This document shows, piece after piece, positions 20,572 to 30,797 of a DNA stretch of 64,000 nucleotides. This stretch comes from Brevundimonas sp. NIBR10 (GTDB lineage: Bacteria; Pseudomonadota; Alphaproteobacteria; Caulobacterales; Caulobacteraceae), in contig NZ_CP115464.1 in assembly GCF_027912515.1 (NCBI RefSeq), positions 3,449,501-3,513,500 of the forward strand, written 5' to 3'. The translations under genes and the position numbers were made by a program. The notes under the pieces were generated by a model. The model worked only from the letters and a program-made list of their open reading frames with translations. It did not search any database and had not been told where the DNA came from. Position 1 is the stretch's first letter, and each line of letters starts with the position of its first letter.

Positions 20572-21285
20572 TCACGCCGCCAGCCGCTCCGGCGTCCAGA
20601 CCCGGGTGAACCGCGCCAGCAGATGGTCCGCGGCAGAAGGCGCATCCTCCGACGGGTCCAGGGTCACGAACAGATGCCCCGTCGGCCGCCCGCCCCGCGC
20701 CGGCAGGCCCAGATCGCGCAAACGCAGCCGGACCGTGCCCGTCAGGCCGCGCGTGACCCAGACGCCCCGCACCCCGGCATGGGTCTCGATCTCGAGCCGG
20801 CCGCCGTCCTCGATCAATCGCGAAGGCGCGGGCCAATTCATGTGCAGGTCGTCCCCGACGACCGACAGTCCATCGACCGGCCTGATCAATACGGGCAGAT
20901 AGAGATCGCCGCCGTCGGCCGCTGCGCCCCGCAGTCGCAGGTGATCGCCCGTCCGGACCCCGGCCGCGACCGCAACGCGCAGCACCCGCTCTGCAAAGCG
21001 GATCGTCGCCATACCCCCGCGCAGCGCTTCCAGCACGCTGACGGCCACGACCGGCAAGGCGGCCGGTGCCGCCTTCGGCGGTTCCAGCGCCTGCATGGCA
21101 CCGCCTTCCCGCTGGATCAGGCGATAGGCGGCGATGACGCGGCGGAAGCGGTCGGCGTCGCCGCCCGGCATGTCGGGGCGCGCCGCCTTGACTGCCGCCC
21201 GGAATGCCCGAACCAGGGCGTCACCGCCCGTGGGGCCGTGAAGGCCCAGAGTCGCAAAAGCCTGGTTCAGATTGACAGCGGACAT
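20572..21285 (-). CDS. DnaJ-like protein with degenerate J region
   Basis: 237 residues. Residues 5-60 look like a vestigial J-domain, but the obligatory HPD tripeptide is RPD (residues 36-38, in AARPDMPGG), so stimulation of DnaK is doubtful. The rest resembles DnaJ C-terminal substrate-binding domains: [16 protein letters not shown], then [23 protein letters not shown], and a terminal beta region [24 protein letters not shown]. Start chosen at 21285 because AAGGA lies 8 bases upstream; an ATG at 21309 would add 8 residues. It is divergent from pdxH. A specialised holdase or regulatory role is possible. Confidence 0.75.
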   Translation of the reverse strand: MSAVNLNQAFATLGLHGPTGGDALVRAFRAAVKAARPDMPGGDADRFRRVIAAYRLIQREGGAMQALEPPKAAPAALPVVAVSVLEALRGGMATIRFAERVLRVAVAAGVRTGDHLRLRGAAADGGDLYLPVLIRPVDGLSVVGDDLHMNWPAPSRLIEDGGRLEIETHAGVRGVWVTRGLTGTVRLRLRDLGLPARGGRPTGHLFVTLDPSEDAPSAADHLLARFTRVWTPERLAA

Positions 21286-21378
21286 GGCCGCGATCCTTGT
21301 CGCGGACATGGTCAAGGCCGGGTTAACCGCGATAGGTCGCAGGTGCAGTCGTCGCCGTCCGGGTCTATAGGCCCACCC

Positions 21379-22053
21379 ATGACCCACGCCGCCATTCCGC
21401 CCAGCCCCGATCGCGAAGAGTACGCCCGCGACTATGCCGCCGCCCTCGCGGCGAATGGTGACGAGGGAATCTTCGACCGCGCCGAGCCGATCGGCCTGTT
21501 CGTCGAATGGCTGGCGGATGCGCGAGCGCACGAGATCAACGACGCCAACGCCATGGCCCTGTCCACCGTCGATGCGGACGGCTCCCCGGACAGCCGGATG
21601 GTGCTGCTCAAGGACATCGATGCACGCGGCCTGACCTTCTATTCCAACGCAGAGAGCGCCAAGGGCCTGCAACTGGCCCAGCGGCCGGTCGCGGCCCTGT
21701 TGTTCCACTGGAAGTCGCTGCGGCGCCAGGTCCGGGTGCGCGGCATGGTCGAACCCGTGAGCGCCGCCGAGGCCGACGCCTATTTTGCGACCCGCGCGCG
21801 TGAAAGCCGCATCGGGGCCTGGGCCTCGGACCAGTCCCGCCCCCTGGCCGACCGCGCGGCGCTGGCAGCCGCGATCGCGCGTGAGGAGGCCCGGTTCGAC
21901 GGTGCCGACGTGCCCCGTCCCGACCGCTGGACCGGCTGGCGGGTTATTCCCGATCGCATCGAGTTCTGGCGCGACCGGCCGTTTCGCCTGCACGACCGTC
22001 TGGCCTTCGTGCGTCGCGGCGAAGAATGGGAACGGACCCGCCTCCAGCCCTGA
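21379..22053 (+). CDS. pdxH: Pyridoxamine/pyridoxine 5'-phosphate oxidase
   Basis: 224 residues; FMN enzyme that oxidises PNP or PMP to pyridoxal phosphate. Recognisable family blocks are [53 protein letters not shown] (here [17 protein letters not shown]) and the C-terminal [24 protein letters not shown]. The length is normal. The start at 21379 was chosen because it begins the conserved region; the frame continues upstream but that part is antisense to the DnaJ-like gene. Ends 12 bases from the convergent GT61 gene. Confidence 0.95.
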   Translation: MTHAAIPPSPDREEYARDYAAALAANGDEGIFDRAEPIGLFVEWLADARAHEINDANAMALSTVDADGSPDSRMVLLKDIDARGLTFYSNAESAKGLQLAQRPVAALLFHWKSLRRQVRVRGMVEPVSAAEADAYFATRARESRIGAWASDQSRPLADRAALAAAIAREEARFDGADVPRPDRWTGWRVIPDRIEFWRDRPFRLHDRLAFVRRGEEWERTRLQP

Positions 22054-22065
22054 CCTCGACCGCCT

Positions 22066-23244
22066 TCAGCGCTCGTCGATCGGAAGGCAACCCATGGCCC
22101 GCAGCTCGCGCTCCAGGGCATCCGGCGGAACGATCACGTCGCGATTGTGCTCGTCGGTGAAACTCGCATAGTCGGCGTCGGGGTCGATGGCCTCTTCCAC
22201 AATCATGTGGTGGTACCCGGCCGAGACGATCTGGCACAGGACGTCCAGCGACGCCGCGATCCCCATGGTCACATTGCGCTGGTTCTCGATGACCAGCACC
22301 TGGGCGCCCGGCGAACAGAACATCAGGTCGGCCAAGTCCGAGCCGTGAACCCCGACGACGAACTCGGCCGCCGCGAACATCTCCACCTGATCACGCGCCG
22401 AGAGCTCGGCCAGATTGACGATCTCGAAGCCGAACCGGTTCAGAACCTCGGCTGCGGCCTCGAAATTATGGATGCGCCGTTTGGGGTTCGGAAACGCTTG
22501 CCGGCTGGTGAATATACGTCGTCCGCCGCGCAGCGCCGAAGCCGGACGCCGCCCCAGCCATGAGGCGATCATCGACGGCTTGGCCGTCTCGACGGTCGCC
22601 ACGTCGAAGGCCTGTCGCACCGTCGCTGCGAAGTCCCGGACCAAGTCGGGATAGAGGAACCTCTGGTCCGGAAAGCTGACCAGGATCGCGTCCCTGACCA
22701 GAACGTCGTCGGCGCTTTCGCTGACGAAGGTTATGCGGTCCTCGTTCACCCCCATGGCCCTGACCAAGTCGATATAGGGGGGCTTCGACGCCGCGCCGTC
22801 GATCAGGAACCTTACGGACGGATCGTCGAAGATGTCGCGCCTGAGCTGTTTCAGGATCAGCAGCCGTGCGCACCAGCTGACCAGCCAGTGATACCAGACC
22901 CCGTCGACGGGTCCCCCGATCACCACATGTGGGCCCTCGATGGTCCGCGCCTCGGCGATCAGTCGGAATTCGTCGCCATCGACCATCGGCCGCATGTCGG
23001 GAAACCAGCGGACGATATCGAAATAGCTCTGGTTGATGAGCAGCCTGTGGCTCTCGACATGGACCGGAAGGTAGTAGCTGGTAACCAAAACGTCCCGTAG
23101 ACGCCCCACCAGCAGTTCGGTCGTTTCCCGGGCCGCTTCGCGATCGACGCGAATGCGATCGATAGGCCGGCGCGCGAGATCGACCGTGCCTTTCAGGACA
23201 TCATTGTCCGTGGCCAGATCGCCAATGATATCGAACCCTGTCAT
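22066..23244 (-). CDS. Glycosyltransferase family 61 protein
   Basis: 392 residues. The C-terminal half carries the GT61/DUF563 pattern: RIFTSRQAFPNPKRRIHNFEAAAEVLNRFGFEIVNLAEL, then SARDQVEMFAAAEFVVGVHGSDLADLMFCSPGAQVLVIE. The N-terminal part has GPVDGVWYHWLVSWCARLLILKQL, also usual for this family. It should transfer a sugar in capsule, LPS or glycoprotein synthesis; donor and acceptor are unknown. It is divergent from a methyltransferase and a WecE-type aminotransferase, forming a small glycan cassette. Confidence 0.85.
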   Translation of the reverse strand: MTGFDIIGDLATDNDVLKGTVDLARRPIDRIRVDREAARETTELLVGRLRDVLVTSYYLPVHVESHRLLINQSYFDIVRWFPDMRPMVDGDEFRLIAEARTIEGPHVVIGGPVDGVWYHWLVSWCARLLILKQLRRDIFDDPSVRFLIDGAASKPPYIDLVRAMGVNEDRITFVSESADDVLVRDAILVSFPDQRFLYPDLVRDFAATVRQAFDVATVETAKPSMIASWLGRRPASALRGGRRIFTSRQAFPNPKRRIHNFEAAAEVLNRFGFEIVNLAELSARDQVEMFAAAEFVVGVHGSDLADLMFCSPGAQVLVIENQRNVTMGIAASLDVLCQIVSAGYHHMIVEEAIDPDADYASFTDEHNRDVIVPPDALERELRAMGCLPIDER

Positions 23245-23306
23245 CCCAGCCGATATGGCTGTAAGTGCCTTGTTCGTCGATCTTTTTCCCGGGGGGGGAC
23301 CATCCG

Positions 23307-24107
23307 ATGCCCAGCGTAGACGTCCAGGATATGCGCGCCTTTTTCGACGACTATGTCGTGCGCGATTTCCCCGGCCGGCGCGCGACGGACGGCGGAAAAT
23401 TTCAGTGGCCGGGCGATGAATGGGTTACCGCCGAGGTGCGGGAAGCGACCTATTCTACGCTTCTTGAGCCCCCGCCCGGACAACCCTGGCGTTCGATCGT
23501 CGAGATCGGTCCGGGATCCGGAAAATACACCGAGATGCTGCTAGATCGCAGTATGGCAAAGCTTATCGCCTTCGAGCTGAGTCCCGCCCTGCTAGAGTCG
23601 ATGCATCAGCGATGCGCGACGGCGGTGGCTTCGGGACGGCTGGACGGTCGCCCCATCGACTGGACCTCGAACGACGGTTTGCTGACCGCGATCGGCCCTG
23701 AGGTCGGCACGGTCGACCTGTTCTTCGCGGTCGACGTTTTCCTCATGATGGATTTCCAGTCGACCCTCGCCTACCTGGTCAGTGCGGCAAATTCACTCAG
23801 GGTCGGCGGACGGTTCGCCGCGACCTTCGGCGACGCCGACACCCAGAGCGGCTGGGACCGGATGATTCGCGATACCGGACGCCATTCGGCCTTCAGCCTG
23901 CAACCGGATACGCGCTTCCACTGGCTGTCCAAAGGCTTCCTCGACGACGTCTTCACGCGTCTGGGGTTCCGTATCCTGACCAGCGTCTCGGGGCCGGACG
24001 GCGGCGATCACGGGCCCCTGGATATCGCGCGGCGCTATATCGTCGCCGAGCTCGTGGATCCGGCACCGGGTCAGGCGCTGCGTCGGCAGCTTTCCGGCGA
24101 GATCTGA
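23307..24107 (+). CDS. SAM-dependent methyltransferase of the glycan cassette
   Basis: 266 residues. Motif I is IVEIGPGSGKYTEMLLD (about residues 66-82), followed by IAFELSPALLE and LFFAVDVFLMMDFQ. It probably methylates a sugar or nucleotide sugar, judging from its neighbours (GT61 and a sugar aminotransferase 3 bases downstream); this is inference. The ATG at 23307 follows an 8-G tract (23291-23298) within the ribosome-binding area; an in-frame GTG at 23265 would read through that tract. Length change of the G tract could therefore alter expression. Confidence 0.8.
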   Translation: MPSVDVQDMRAFFDDYVVRDFPGRRATDGGKFQWPGDEWVTAEVREATYSTLLEPPPGQPWRSIVEIGPGSGKYTEMLLDRSMAKLIAFELSPALLESMHQRCATAVASGRLDGRPIDWTSNDGLLTAIGPEVGTVDLFFAVDVFLMMDFQSTLAYLVSAANSLRVGGRFAATFGDADTQSGWDRMIRDTGRHSAFSLQPDTRFHWLSKGFLDDVFTRLGFRILTSVSGPDGGDHGPLDIARRYIVAELVDPAPGQALRRQLSGEI

Positions 24108-24110
24108 GCC

Positions 24111-25313
24111 ATGCCTCACCTCGTCGTCCCCCCGGTCATACCGCCCCGGCCACTCGCCGTTTTTACGACGGCGCCGGATCGCCAGATCCGGTTCTCGAGA
24201 TCCAACGTCCGCGCTGACGAAGTCGCCGCCGTGATGGAGGCCCTGCACGGAGACCATCATGCCGGGAATGGGGCGTTCACGGCGCGCTGCCATCAGCGGC
24301 TTGAGGCGATGGTCCCGGGCACACGCGCCCTGGCTACGCATTCCTGCACCGGCGCGCTCGAGATGGCGTCCCTGCTGCTGGACCTGGAGCCGGGCGACGA
24401 GGTTATCATGCCCTCGTGGACCTTCGCCTCGACGGCCAACGCGGTCGTGCTGCGGGGTGCGGTTCCTGTGTTCGTGGACGTGATGCCCGATACGCTGAAC
24501 ATCAATGTCGATCTGGCCGCCGAGGCCGTGACGGACAAAACCCGGGCCATCTTCTGCGTCCACTATGCCGGCGTCGGCTGCGACATGGAGGCTCTTCAGG
24601 CCCTGTGCGACCGGCACGGCCTGGCCCTGGTCGAGGATGCGGCCCAGGCCGTCGGCGCGACCTGGCGCGGCAGGGCGCTGGGCGGCATCGGCGACATCGG
24701 CACCTTCAGCTTCCACGCCTCCAAGAACATCAGTTGTGGCGAGGGTGGCGCCCTGCTGGTCAAGTCGCCCGAGCATATGGCCCGTGCCGAAATGCTCTGG
24801 GAAAAGGGCACCGACCGGGTCCGGTTCGGACGCGGCGAGGTCACCGCCTATGAATGGCAGACCGTGGGCTCGTCCTTCCTGCCGTCCGAGATCACCGCCG
24901 CCCTGCTGGACGCAGCCCTGCGCAACGAACCGACCAAGACTGCAAGGCGGGTCGCCGCCTGGAACCACTACGACCAGCAACTGCGCGCTGCCGGTGTCGA
25001 CAGACATCTGGTGTTGCCGGACATTCCCGCAGACGCCGCGCACAACGGGCACATCTACCATATGCGAACGGCGGACCAGGCGGCGCGTGACGCGCTGAAG
25101 GCCGACATGGCGCGGGTCGGGGTCGAGGTCACGACCCACTACCAACCGCTGCATCTGACACCGGCCGGGCTGCGTTACGGTCGACTCAGCGGCCCTGATG
25201 ACGTTACCGTTCGGGCGTCCCGGACCCTGCTGCGCCTGCCGATGGACGGGTCGATCTCGCGCGACGCCCAGGACCAGGTCATCCGGGCCCTGCTGACGGT
25301 GTTGCCGGCCTAG
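24111..25313 (+). CDS. Sugar aminotransferase, DegT/WecE family
   Basis: 400 residues, PLP-dependent. The lysine that forms the internal aldimine is in FSFHASKNISCGEGGALL, which matches the WecE/RffA subgroup (dTDP-4-keto-6-deoxyglucose transaminase) better than ArnB. Other family blocks: LATHSCTGALEMASLLLDL, GDEVIMPSWTFASTANAV and EDAAQAVGA. It likely makes a 4-amino-4,6-dideoxy sugar nucleotide for surface glycan. The gene starts 3 bases after the methyltransferase, so they form one transcript. Its TAG stop lies in the first copy of a 12-bp tandem duplication. Confidence 0.88.
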   Translation: MPHLVVPPVIPPRPLAVFTTAPDRQIRFSRSNVRADEVAAVMEALHGDHHAGNGAFTARCHQRLEAMVPGTRALATHSCTGALEMASLLLDLEPGDEVIMPSWTFASTANAVVLRGAVPVFVDVMPDTLNINVDLAAEAVTDKTRAIFCVHYAGVGCDMEALQALCDRHGLALVEDAAQAVGATWRGRALGGIGDIGTFSFHASKNISCGEGGALLVKSPEHMARAEMLWEKGTDRVRFGRGEVTAYEWQTVGSSFLPSEITAALLDAALRNEPTKTARRVAAWNHYDQQLRAAGVDRHLVLPDIPADAAHNGHIYHMRTADQAARDALKADMARVGVEVTTHYQPLHLTPAGLRYGRLSGPDDVTVRASRTLLRLPMDGSISRDAQDQVIRALLTVLPA

Positions 25314-25325
25314 TTGCCGGCCTAG
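25302..25325. repeat. 12-bp tandem duplication containing two convergent stop codons
   Basis: TTGCCGGCCTAG occurs twice in direct succession (25302-25313, 25314-25325). The first copy carries the stop of the aminotransferase; the second carries the stop of the TetR gene read on the other strand. Confidence 0.9.
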
Positions 25326-25957
25326 TTGACGGCGTAGCGGGCCAGGAAGGTGTCGACGGCGTCGCCGACGATCTCATCGATCGACCGGGCCGCCATGATC
25401 TCGTCCCCGGTCACCAGCGGCATGAAGAAGACGGGATGTTCGATCATCCCCATCAGCTGACCCGCCGCCCAGGACGGCTTGGCGACCTTCAGCTCTCCCG
25501 CGCTGTCGAGATCTTTCAGGGCCCGGATCAAGGGACCGCCGAAATCGCTGCGGCCTCGCTCGAAGAAGGCCAGGGCCGTGTCGCGGAACCGGGGCCGTTC
25601 GGCCATCACCAGCCGGAAGACCGAGCGGACGAACGGATCGGCCATGAACCCGGCATAGGCCGTCATGAAATGGGTCAGCTGCTCTCGCGCCGGGCCCGAG
25701 GACGCCCGCACGCATTCCATCTGGCGCGAGAAATCCCGGCCGGCGTCCTCGATGACGGCCGCGAACAGATCGGCCTTTGACGGGAAGTAAAGATACAGGG
25801 TCGCCGTGGACACGCCCGCCTCGCGCGCGATCGGCTCCATGCGGGTGGCGGCATAACCCTGGGTCATGAAGGCCCGCCGCGCGGCCCGCAGGACCACCTG
25901 GCACCGGGGGTCCGGATCGGCGACGGCGACAGGGGCAAGGGTGGAATGGGCGGTCAT
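25322..25957 (-). CDS. TetR-family transcriptional regulator
   Basis: 211 residues. The N-terminal helix-turn-helix is RAARRAFMTQGYAATRMEPIAREAGVSTATLYLYFPSKADLFAAVIED. The C-terminal ligand-binding helices (LTHFMTAYAGFMADPFVRSVFRLVMAERPRF) resemble the AcrR/YcdC-like C-terminal domain group. The ATG at 25957 was chosen; another in-frame ATG at 25987 lies 10 codons upstream and has a weaker ribosome binding site. It is downstream of udk with 71 bases between them; no operator or target gene is evident. Confidence 0.88.
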   Translation of the reverse strand: MTAHSTLAPVAVADPDPRCQVVLRAARRAFMTQGYAATRMEPIAREAGVSTATLYLYFPSKADLFAAVIEDAGRDFSRQMECVRASSGPAREQLTHFMTAYAGFMADPFVRSVFRLVMAERPRFRDTALAFFERGRSDFGGPLIRALKDLDSAGELKVAKPSWAAGQLMGMIEHPVFFMPLVTGDEIMAARSIDEIVGDAVDTFLARYAVN

Positions 25958-26028
25958 GGTCCTGCTTGATACTCCAAGCTTGGCCATGGTTGCAAAACTT
26001 CGCTCTCGTGGGCGATCCGCCGAATATC

Positions 26029-26676
26029 CTATCGCGCCAGCAGCGCCGCCAGTAGCGGATGCGCTAGCACCGGTGCCGCCAGTCTCACCACAGCCTGGGG
26101 ATCGTCCAGCCGAACGGCCGCCGTCGCATCGGCGACGATGAAGTCGGCATGGGTCTTGGACGGCTCCGTCAGCCGCTCGTGGCCCGGCCGCACGGTGGCC
26201 AGATACTGATGGATCACCGACTCGGCCGTGCGTCCCCGCTCGGACTGATCTCGCAACAGACGGCGGATGAAGCGGATGTCGGCGGGCGTATCCACGAACA
26301 CCCGGATGTCGAACAGGGCGGTCAGGTCGGGTGTACACAGCACGTGGGTGCCCTCCACGATGACGACCTCGGCCGCTGCGATGGGCTCGCCCTCGGGCTC
26401 GCGCCCATGGTGGATGAAGGAATAGACCGGCGCCGTTACCGGCTTGCCGGCCTTGAGACGTTTCAGGTCGGCGATCATCAGGTCGTGGTCGCGCGCCGCC
26501 ACATCGTCGAAGTCAAAGGTCGCCGCATCGAAATCCGGCAGACTGGCCGCATCGCGATAGTAGGAGTCCTCGCGCACCAGCACCGCCGCCCCCGGGGGCA
26601 GAACGGCGACCAGGGTTTCCGCCAACGTGCTTTTGCCCGAGCCCGAGCCTCCGGTGATCGCGATCAGGACGGTCAT
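26029..26676 (-). CDS. udk: Uridine kinase-like P-loop kinase
   Basis: 215 residues with a Walker A loop (ITGGSGSGKSTLAE) at the N-terminus, REDSYYRD as in uridine kinases, VIVEGTHVL and an FIRRLLRDQSERGR lid-like segment. It should phosphorylate uridine/cytidine with ATP or GTP in pyrimidine salvage; the phosphoribulokinase superfamily is close, so specificity is not certain. The ATG at 26676 has GGAG just upstream and gives the standard start. Upstream in-frame codons fall in the heptamer-repeat region and are not part of the protein. Confidence 0.85.
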   Translation of the reverse strand: MTVLIAITGGSGSGKSTLAETLVAVLPPGAAVLVREDSYYRDAASLPDFDAATFDFDDVAARDHDLMIADLKRLKAGKPVTAPVYSFIHHGREPEGEPIAAAEVVIVEGTHVLCTPDLTALFDIRVFVDTPADIRFIRRLLRDQSERGRTAESVIHQYLATVRPGHERLTEPSKTHADFIVADATAAVRLDDPQAVVRLAAPVLAHPLLAALLAR

Positions 26677-26689
26677 GGGAGCTCCGATT

Positions 26690-26799
26690 GGCAACAGGGA
26701 ACAGGCAGTAGGCAACAGGCACGGCGTCGTCCACGAGTCATCCGCCGGATTCTCACGATGATCCCCTGTTGCCCGTTGCCTGCTGCCTGTTCCCTGCCC
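26690..26799. repeat. Inverted clusters of a degenerate 7-bp tandem repeat
   Basis: Left cluster (26690-26724): GGCAACA, GGGAACA, GGCAGTA, GGCAACA, GGCACGG in exact 7-base phase. Right cluster (26767-26799): TGTTGCC, CGTTGCC, TGCTGCC, TGTTCCC, then TGCCC. The arms 26695-26721 and 26770-26796 are reverse complements at 25 of 27 positions, with a 48-base loop. It lies between the divergent udk and acyl-CoA synthetase genes. Confidence 0.88.
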
Positions 26800-26881
26800 T
26801 TGCGTCACGTTGCTTAACGCCGATCACCTGATTAGCTTGGTCTCAAGCGCCGCGATCAGCCGGTGCAGCTGAGGAAGTGCA

Positions 26882-28519
<1,638 letters not shown>

Positions 28520-28575
28520 TTTCAGGCTCCGTTCACCATTTGGCGGTTAACCCTGCAGTCTCGGGAGAACCAGCC

Positions 28576-28845
28576 ATGATCCACCTTTCGCGGGCCAGCG
28601 CCCTCGCAGCCGTCCTGGGCGGTGCCCTGATGCTTCAGGGCTGCGTCGTCGGCGCGGTCGTGGGCACGGCCGGAGCGGTGGTCGGCACGGGTGCCAAGGT
28701 CGTCGGCGGCGTCGCCGGGGCCGGCATCGACGCCGTCACCACATCCGACGAGGAAACCCGCGCCCGTCGTGAGCGCGAACAGCGCGACTGGGAACGCGAA
28801 CAGCGCCGCTGCCGCGAGCGCGAGGCCCGCGGCCGCCGCTGCTGA
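28576..28845 (+). CDS. Small lipoprotein with glycine-rich and charged halves
   Basis: 89 residues. The lipobox is in ALMLQGC (L-Q-G-C), so the mature protein is lipid-anchored. A glycine/valine-rich hydrophobic stretch (VVGAVVGTAGAVVGTGAKVVGGVAGAG) is followed by a highly charged arginine/glutamate tail (ETRARREREQRDWEREQRRC). This NfuA-like or Lpp-like layout is common in Caulobacteraceae, but no function is known. The tail resembles a helix or coiled coil. The gene lies 56 bases after the acyl-CoA ligase. Confidence 0.75.
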   Translation: MIHLSRASALAAVLGGALMLQGCVVGAVVGTAGAVVGTGAKVVGGVAGAGIDAVTTSDEETRARREREQRDWEREQRRCREREARGRRC

Positions 28846-28852
28846 GCCGCGG

Positions 28853-29236
28853 TTACAAGCTCAGCACGCAGCTTTCGTTGATTGTCGGCCGAGCCACCTT
28901 GATGCGCGCCAGGCCCGGCCATTCCGGCTGCAACTGACCCACGAACCACAGGCACAGCTTCTCCAGGCTGGGCAGTTCCAGCCCCGGATGGTCGTTCAGC
29001 ATCCCGTGGTCCAGCATCCCCGCCGCCGTCTTCAGCGCCCGGTCCAGCGCTCCCAGGTCGGCGACCCAGCCGTGCTCGGCGTCCAGCGTCTCGGACCTCA
29101 CCGTCGCCTCGACCGTGAAGGAATGGCCGTGGACGCGGCGATAGATGCTGCCCTCGGGTTCGTTCGGGAAATGGTGGGCGGCGTCGAAGGTCGCCTGTTT
29201 GGTGATCTCGAAAACAGCCTTGGGGAGGGAGGGCAT
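28853..29236 (-). CDS. queD: 6-carboxytetrahydropterin synthase (QueD), catalytic cysteine replaced
   Basis: 127 residues. Zinc histidines are in FDAAHHF (about H21) and RVHGHSF (H36, H38); the DH pair of the catalytic triad is in GMLDHGMLND, and the pterin-anchoring glutamate in TINESCV. However the cysteine that E. coli QueD has four residues before HGH (GHKCGRLHGH) is Tyr32 here (SIYRRVHGH). QueD turns dihydroneopterin triphosphate into 6-carboxytetrahydropterin, second step to queuosine. The substitution may be a lineage feature, with another residue doing the job. ATG at 29236 overlaps the queE stop by one base (TGATG). Confidence 0.9.
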   Translation of the reverse strand: MPSLPKAVFEITKQATFDAAHHFPNEPEGSIYRRVHGHSFTVEATVRSETLDAEHGWVADLGALDRALKTAAGMLDHGMLNDHPGLELPSLEKLCLWFVGQLQPEWPGLARIKVARPTINESCVLSL

Positions 29237-29871
29237 CAACGCACGCCTATGTATTTGTGGGTCTGGACGCTGAGCCGCCATTTCGGGTGGCTCAGGCAAT
29301 AGTCGAGGGCGGCGGCGGTGTTGGCCACCTGGTCCGGACCGTCCATGGGCTGGAGCCAGAACCGGTCGAACGCCAGATGCTCGAACCGGTCGGGCATGGC
29401 GGCGGCTTGCGGATAGACCAGCTTCAGCTCGGCCCCCGTCTTCTGCACCACCAATGCTTCGGCCTTAGGACTGACGCAGATCCAGTCGATCCCGTCCGGT
29501 GCCGCGACCGTACCGTTGGTCTCCACCGCGATGTCGAACCCCCGCGCCTTCAGCGCAGCGATCAGGGCCGCATCCAGTTGCAGCAAGGGCTCGCCCCCGG
29601 TGCAGACGACCAGCATGGGATCACCTGCCCGTCCCCGCCACATCGAGGCGACGTGGTCGGCCAGGACCTCGGCATCCGCGAACTTACCGCCGCCGTCGCC
29701 ATCAACGCCAACGAAGTCGGTGTCGCAGAACGAGCAGACCGCCGCCACTCGGTCCCGCTCCAGCCCGTTCCACAGATTGCACCCGGCAAAGCGCAGGAAG
29801 ACTGCCGGACGTCCCGCCTGGCCGCCCTCCCCCTGCACCGTCAGAAAGGTCTCCTTGACCGAATAGGTCAT
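29236..29871 (-). CDS. queE: 7-carboxy-7-deazaguanine synthase
   Basis: 211 residues, radical SAM enzyme. The 4Fe-4S cysteines follow the CX14CX2C pattern in [19 protein letters not shown], a known QueE variant of the normal CX3CX2C. Other features: [20 protein letters not shown] at the start, CTGGEPLLQ, and VETNGTV. It rearranges 6-carboxytetrahydropterin to CDG. The start at 29871 (MTYSVKETF) fits family N-termini and makes an ATGA overlap with queC; the first in-frame ATG at 29883 would overlap further. Confidence 0.94.
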   Translation of the reverse strand: MTYSVKETFLTVQGEGGQAGRPAVFLRFAGCNLWNGLERDRVAAVCSFCDTDFVGVDGDGGGKFADAEVLADHVASMWRGRAGDPMLVVCTGGEPLLQLDAALIAALKARGFDIAVETNGTVAAPDGIDWICVSPKAEALVVQKTGAELKLVYPQAAAMPDRFEHLAFDRFWLQPMDGPDQVANTAAALDYCLSHPKWRLSVQTHKYIGVR

Positions 29872-30584
29872 CCGCCGACCCATTCGGCATGACCCGCCGC
29901 CCGCAGTTCACAGGCCGGGCAGGTTCCACAGCCGTATCCCCAGACATGGCGATGCTCGCGGTCGCCGAGGTAGCAGGTGTGGCTGTCCTCGATGATCAGG
30001 TCGACCAGCCGCCGCCCGCCGATCTGGTGCGCCAGGGCCCAGGTCTGGGCCTTGTTCAGACCCATCAGCGGCGTCTCGATCGGCACGGGCTTGTCCAGGC
30101 CCAGCGACAGCGCCCTGGCCATGGCGTCGATGGTCGTGCGCCGACAATCGGGATAGCCCGAGTAATCCGTCTCGCACATCCCGCCGACCAGCACCGCCAG
30201 TCCGCGCCGGTCCGCCAGCGCCGCCGCGACGCTCAGGAATACCAGGTTGCGCCCCGGCACGAAGGTGGTCGGCAGGCCGCGTGCATCGATCTCGATGGCG
30301 CGTTCGCTGGTCAGGGCCGTCTCGCCGATCGCTCCGAACCCGGTCAGGTCGATGACGTGGTCCGGCCCCAGCCGCCCGGCCAGCTCCGGCAGGGCCCGCC
30401 CCATGGCCTCGCGCACCGTCAGCCGCGCCGCCATCTCCACCGCATGCCGCTGGCCGTAGTCGAAGCCGACCGTCTCGACCCGTTCATACCGCTCCAGCGT
30501 CCAGGCCAGACAGGTCGCGCTGTCCTGCCCGCCCGAGAACAGGACGAGAGCCGATGATGAAGAGACGGGCTGGATTTCGCTCAT
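29868..30584 (-). CDS. queC: 7-cyano-7-deazaguanine synthase
   Basis: 238 residues, ATP-dependent. The PP-loop is [15 protein letters not shown] (residues 13-25), [11 protein letters not shown] and [14 protein letters not shown] follow, and zinc cysteines lie in [10 protein letters not shown] and [12 protein letters not shown]. It converts CDG plus ammonia to preQ0. It is the first gene of queC-queE-queD on the minus strand, with short overlaps throughout, so all are one operon. I see no preQ1 riboswitch in the 213 bases upstream. Confidence 0.95.
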   Translation of the reverse strand: MSEIQPVSSSSALVLFSGGQDSATCLAWTLERYERVETVGFDYGQRHAVEMAARLTVREAMGRALPELAGRLGPDHVIDLTGFGAIGETALTSERAIEIDARGLPTTFVPGRNLVFLSVAAALADRRGLAVLVGGMCETDYSGYPDCRRTTIDAMARALSLGLDKPVPIETPLMGLNKAQTWALAHQIGGRRLVDLIIEDSHTCYLGDREHRHVWGYGCGTCPACELRAAGHAEWVGG

Positions 30585-30797
30585 GACAAATCTGCGGTCG
30601 GCCGTCTGGCCGCGCGCATTCCGGATCGCCTAGGGTTGTTTCGTATCGAGCCGGCGCTTCTACACCAACTGCGGCGGGGAGGCAAAAGGTGCCAATTGCG
30701 ACATAAAAACGGCGATTCTTGTGTTGGTTGCCCGCCTTAACCCTTCTTCAAAAGCTTCTCCCCTACTTTCCACAGATAAAGTGGAGTTTCGGGCAGT

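Noticed and set aside
30585..30797. PreQ1 riboswitch upstream of queC
   Set aside because: No C-rich pseudoknot or preQ1-type aptamer pattern is visible in the 213 bases.
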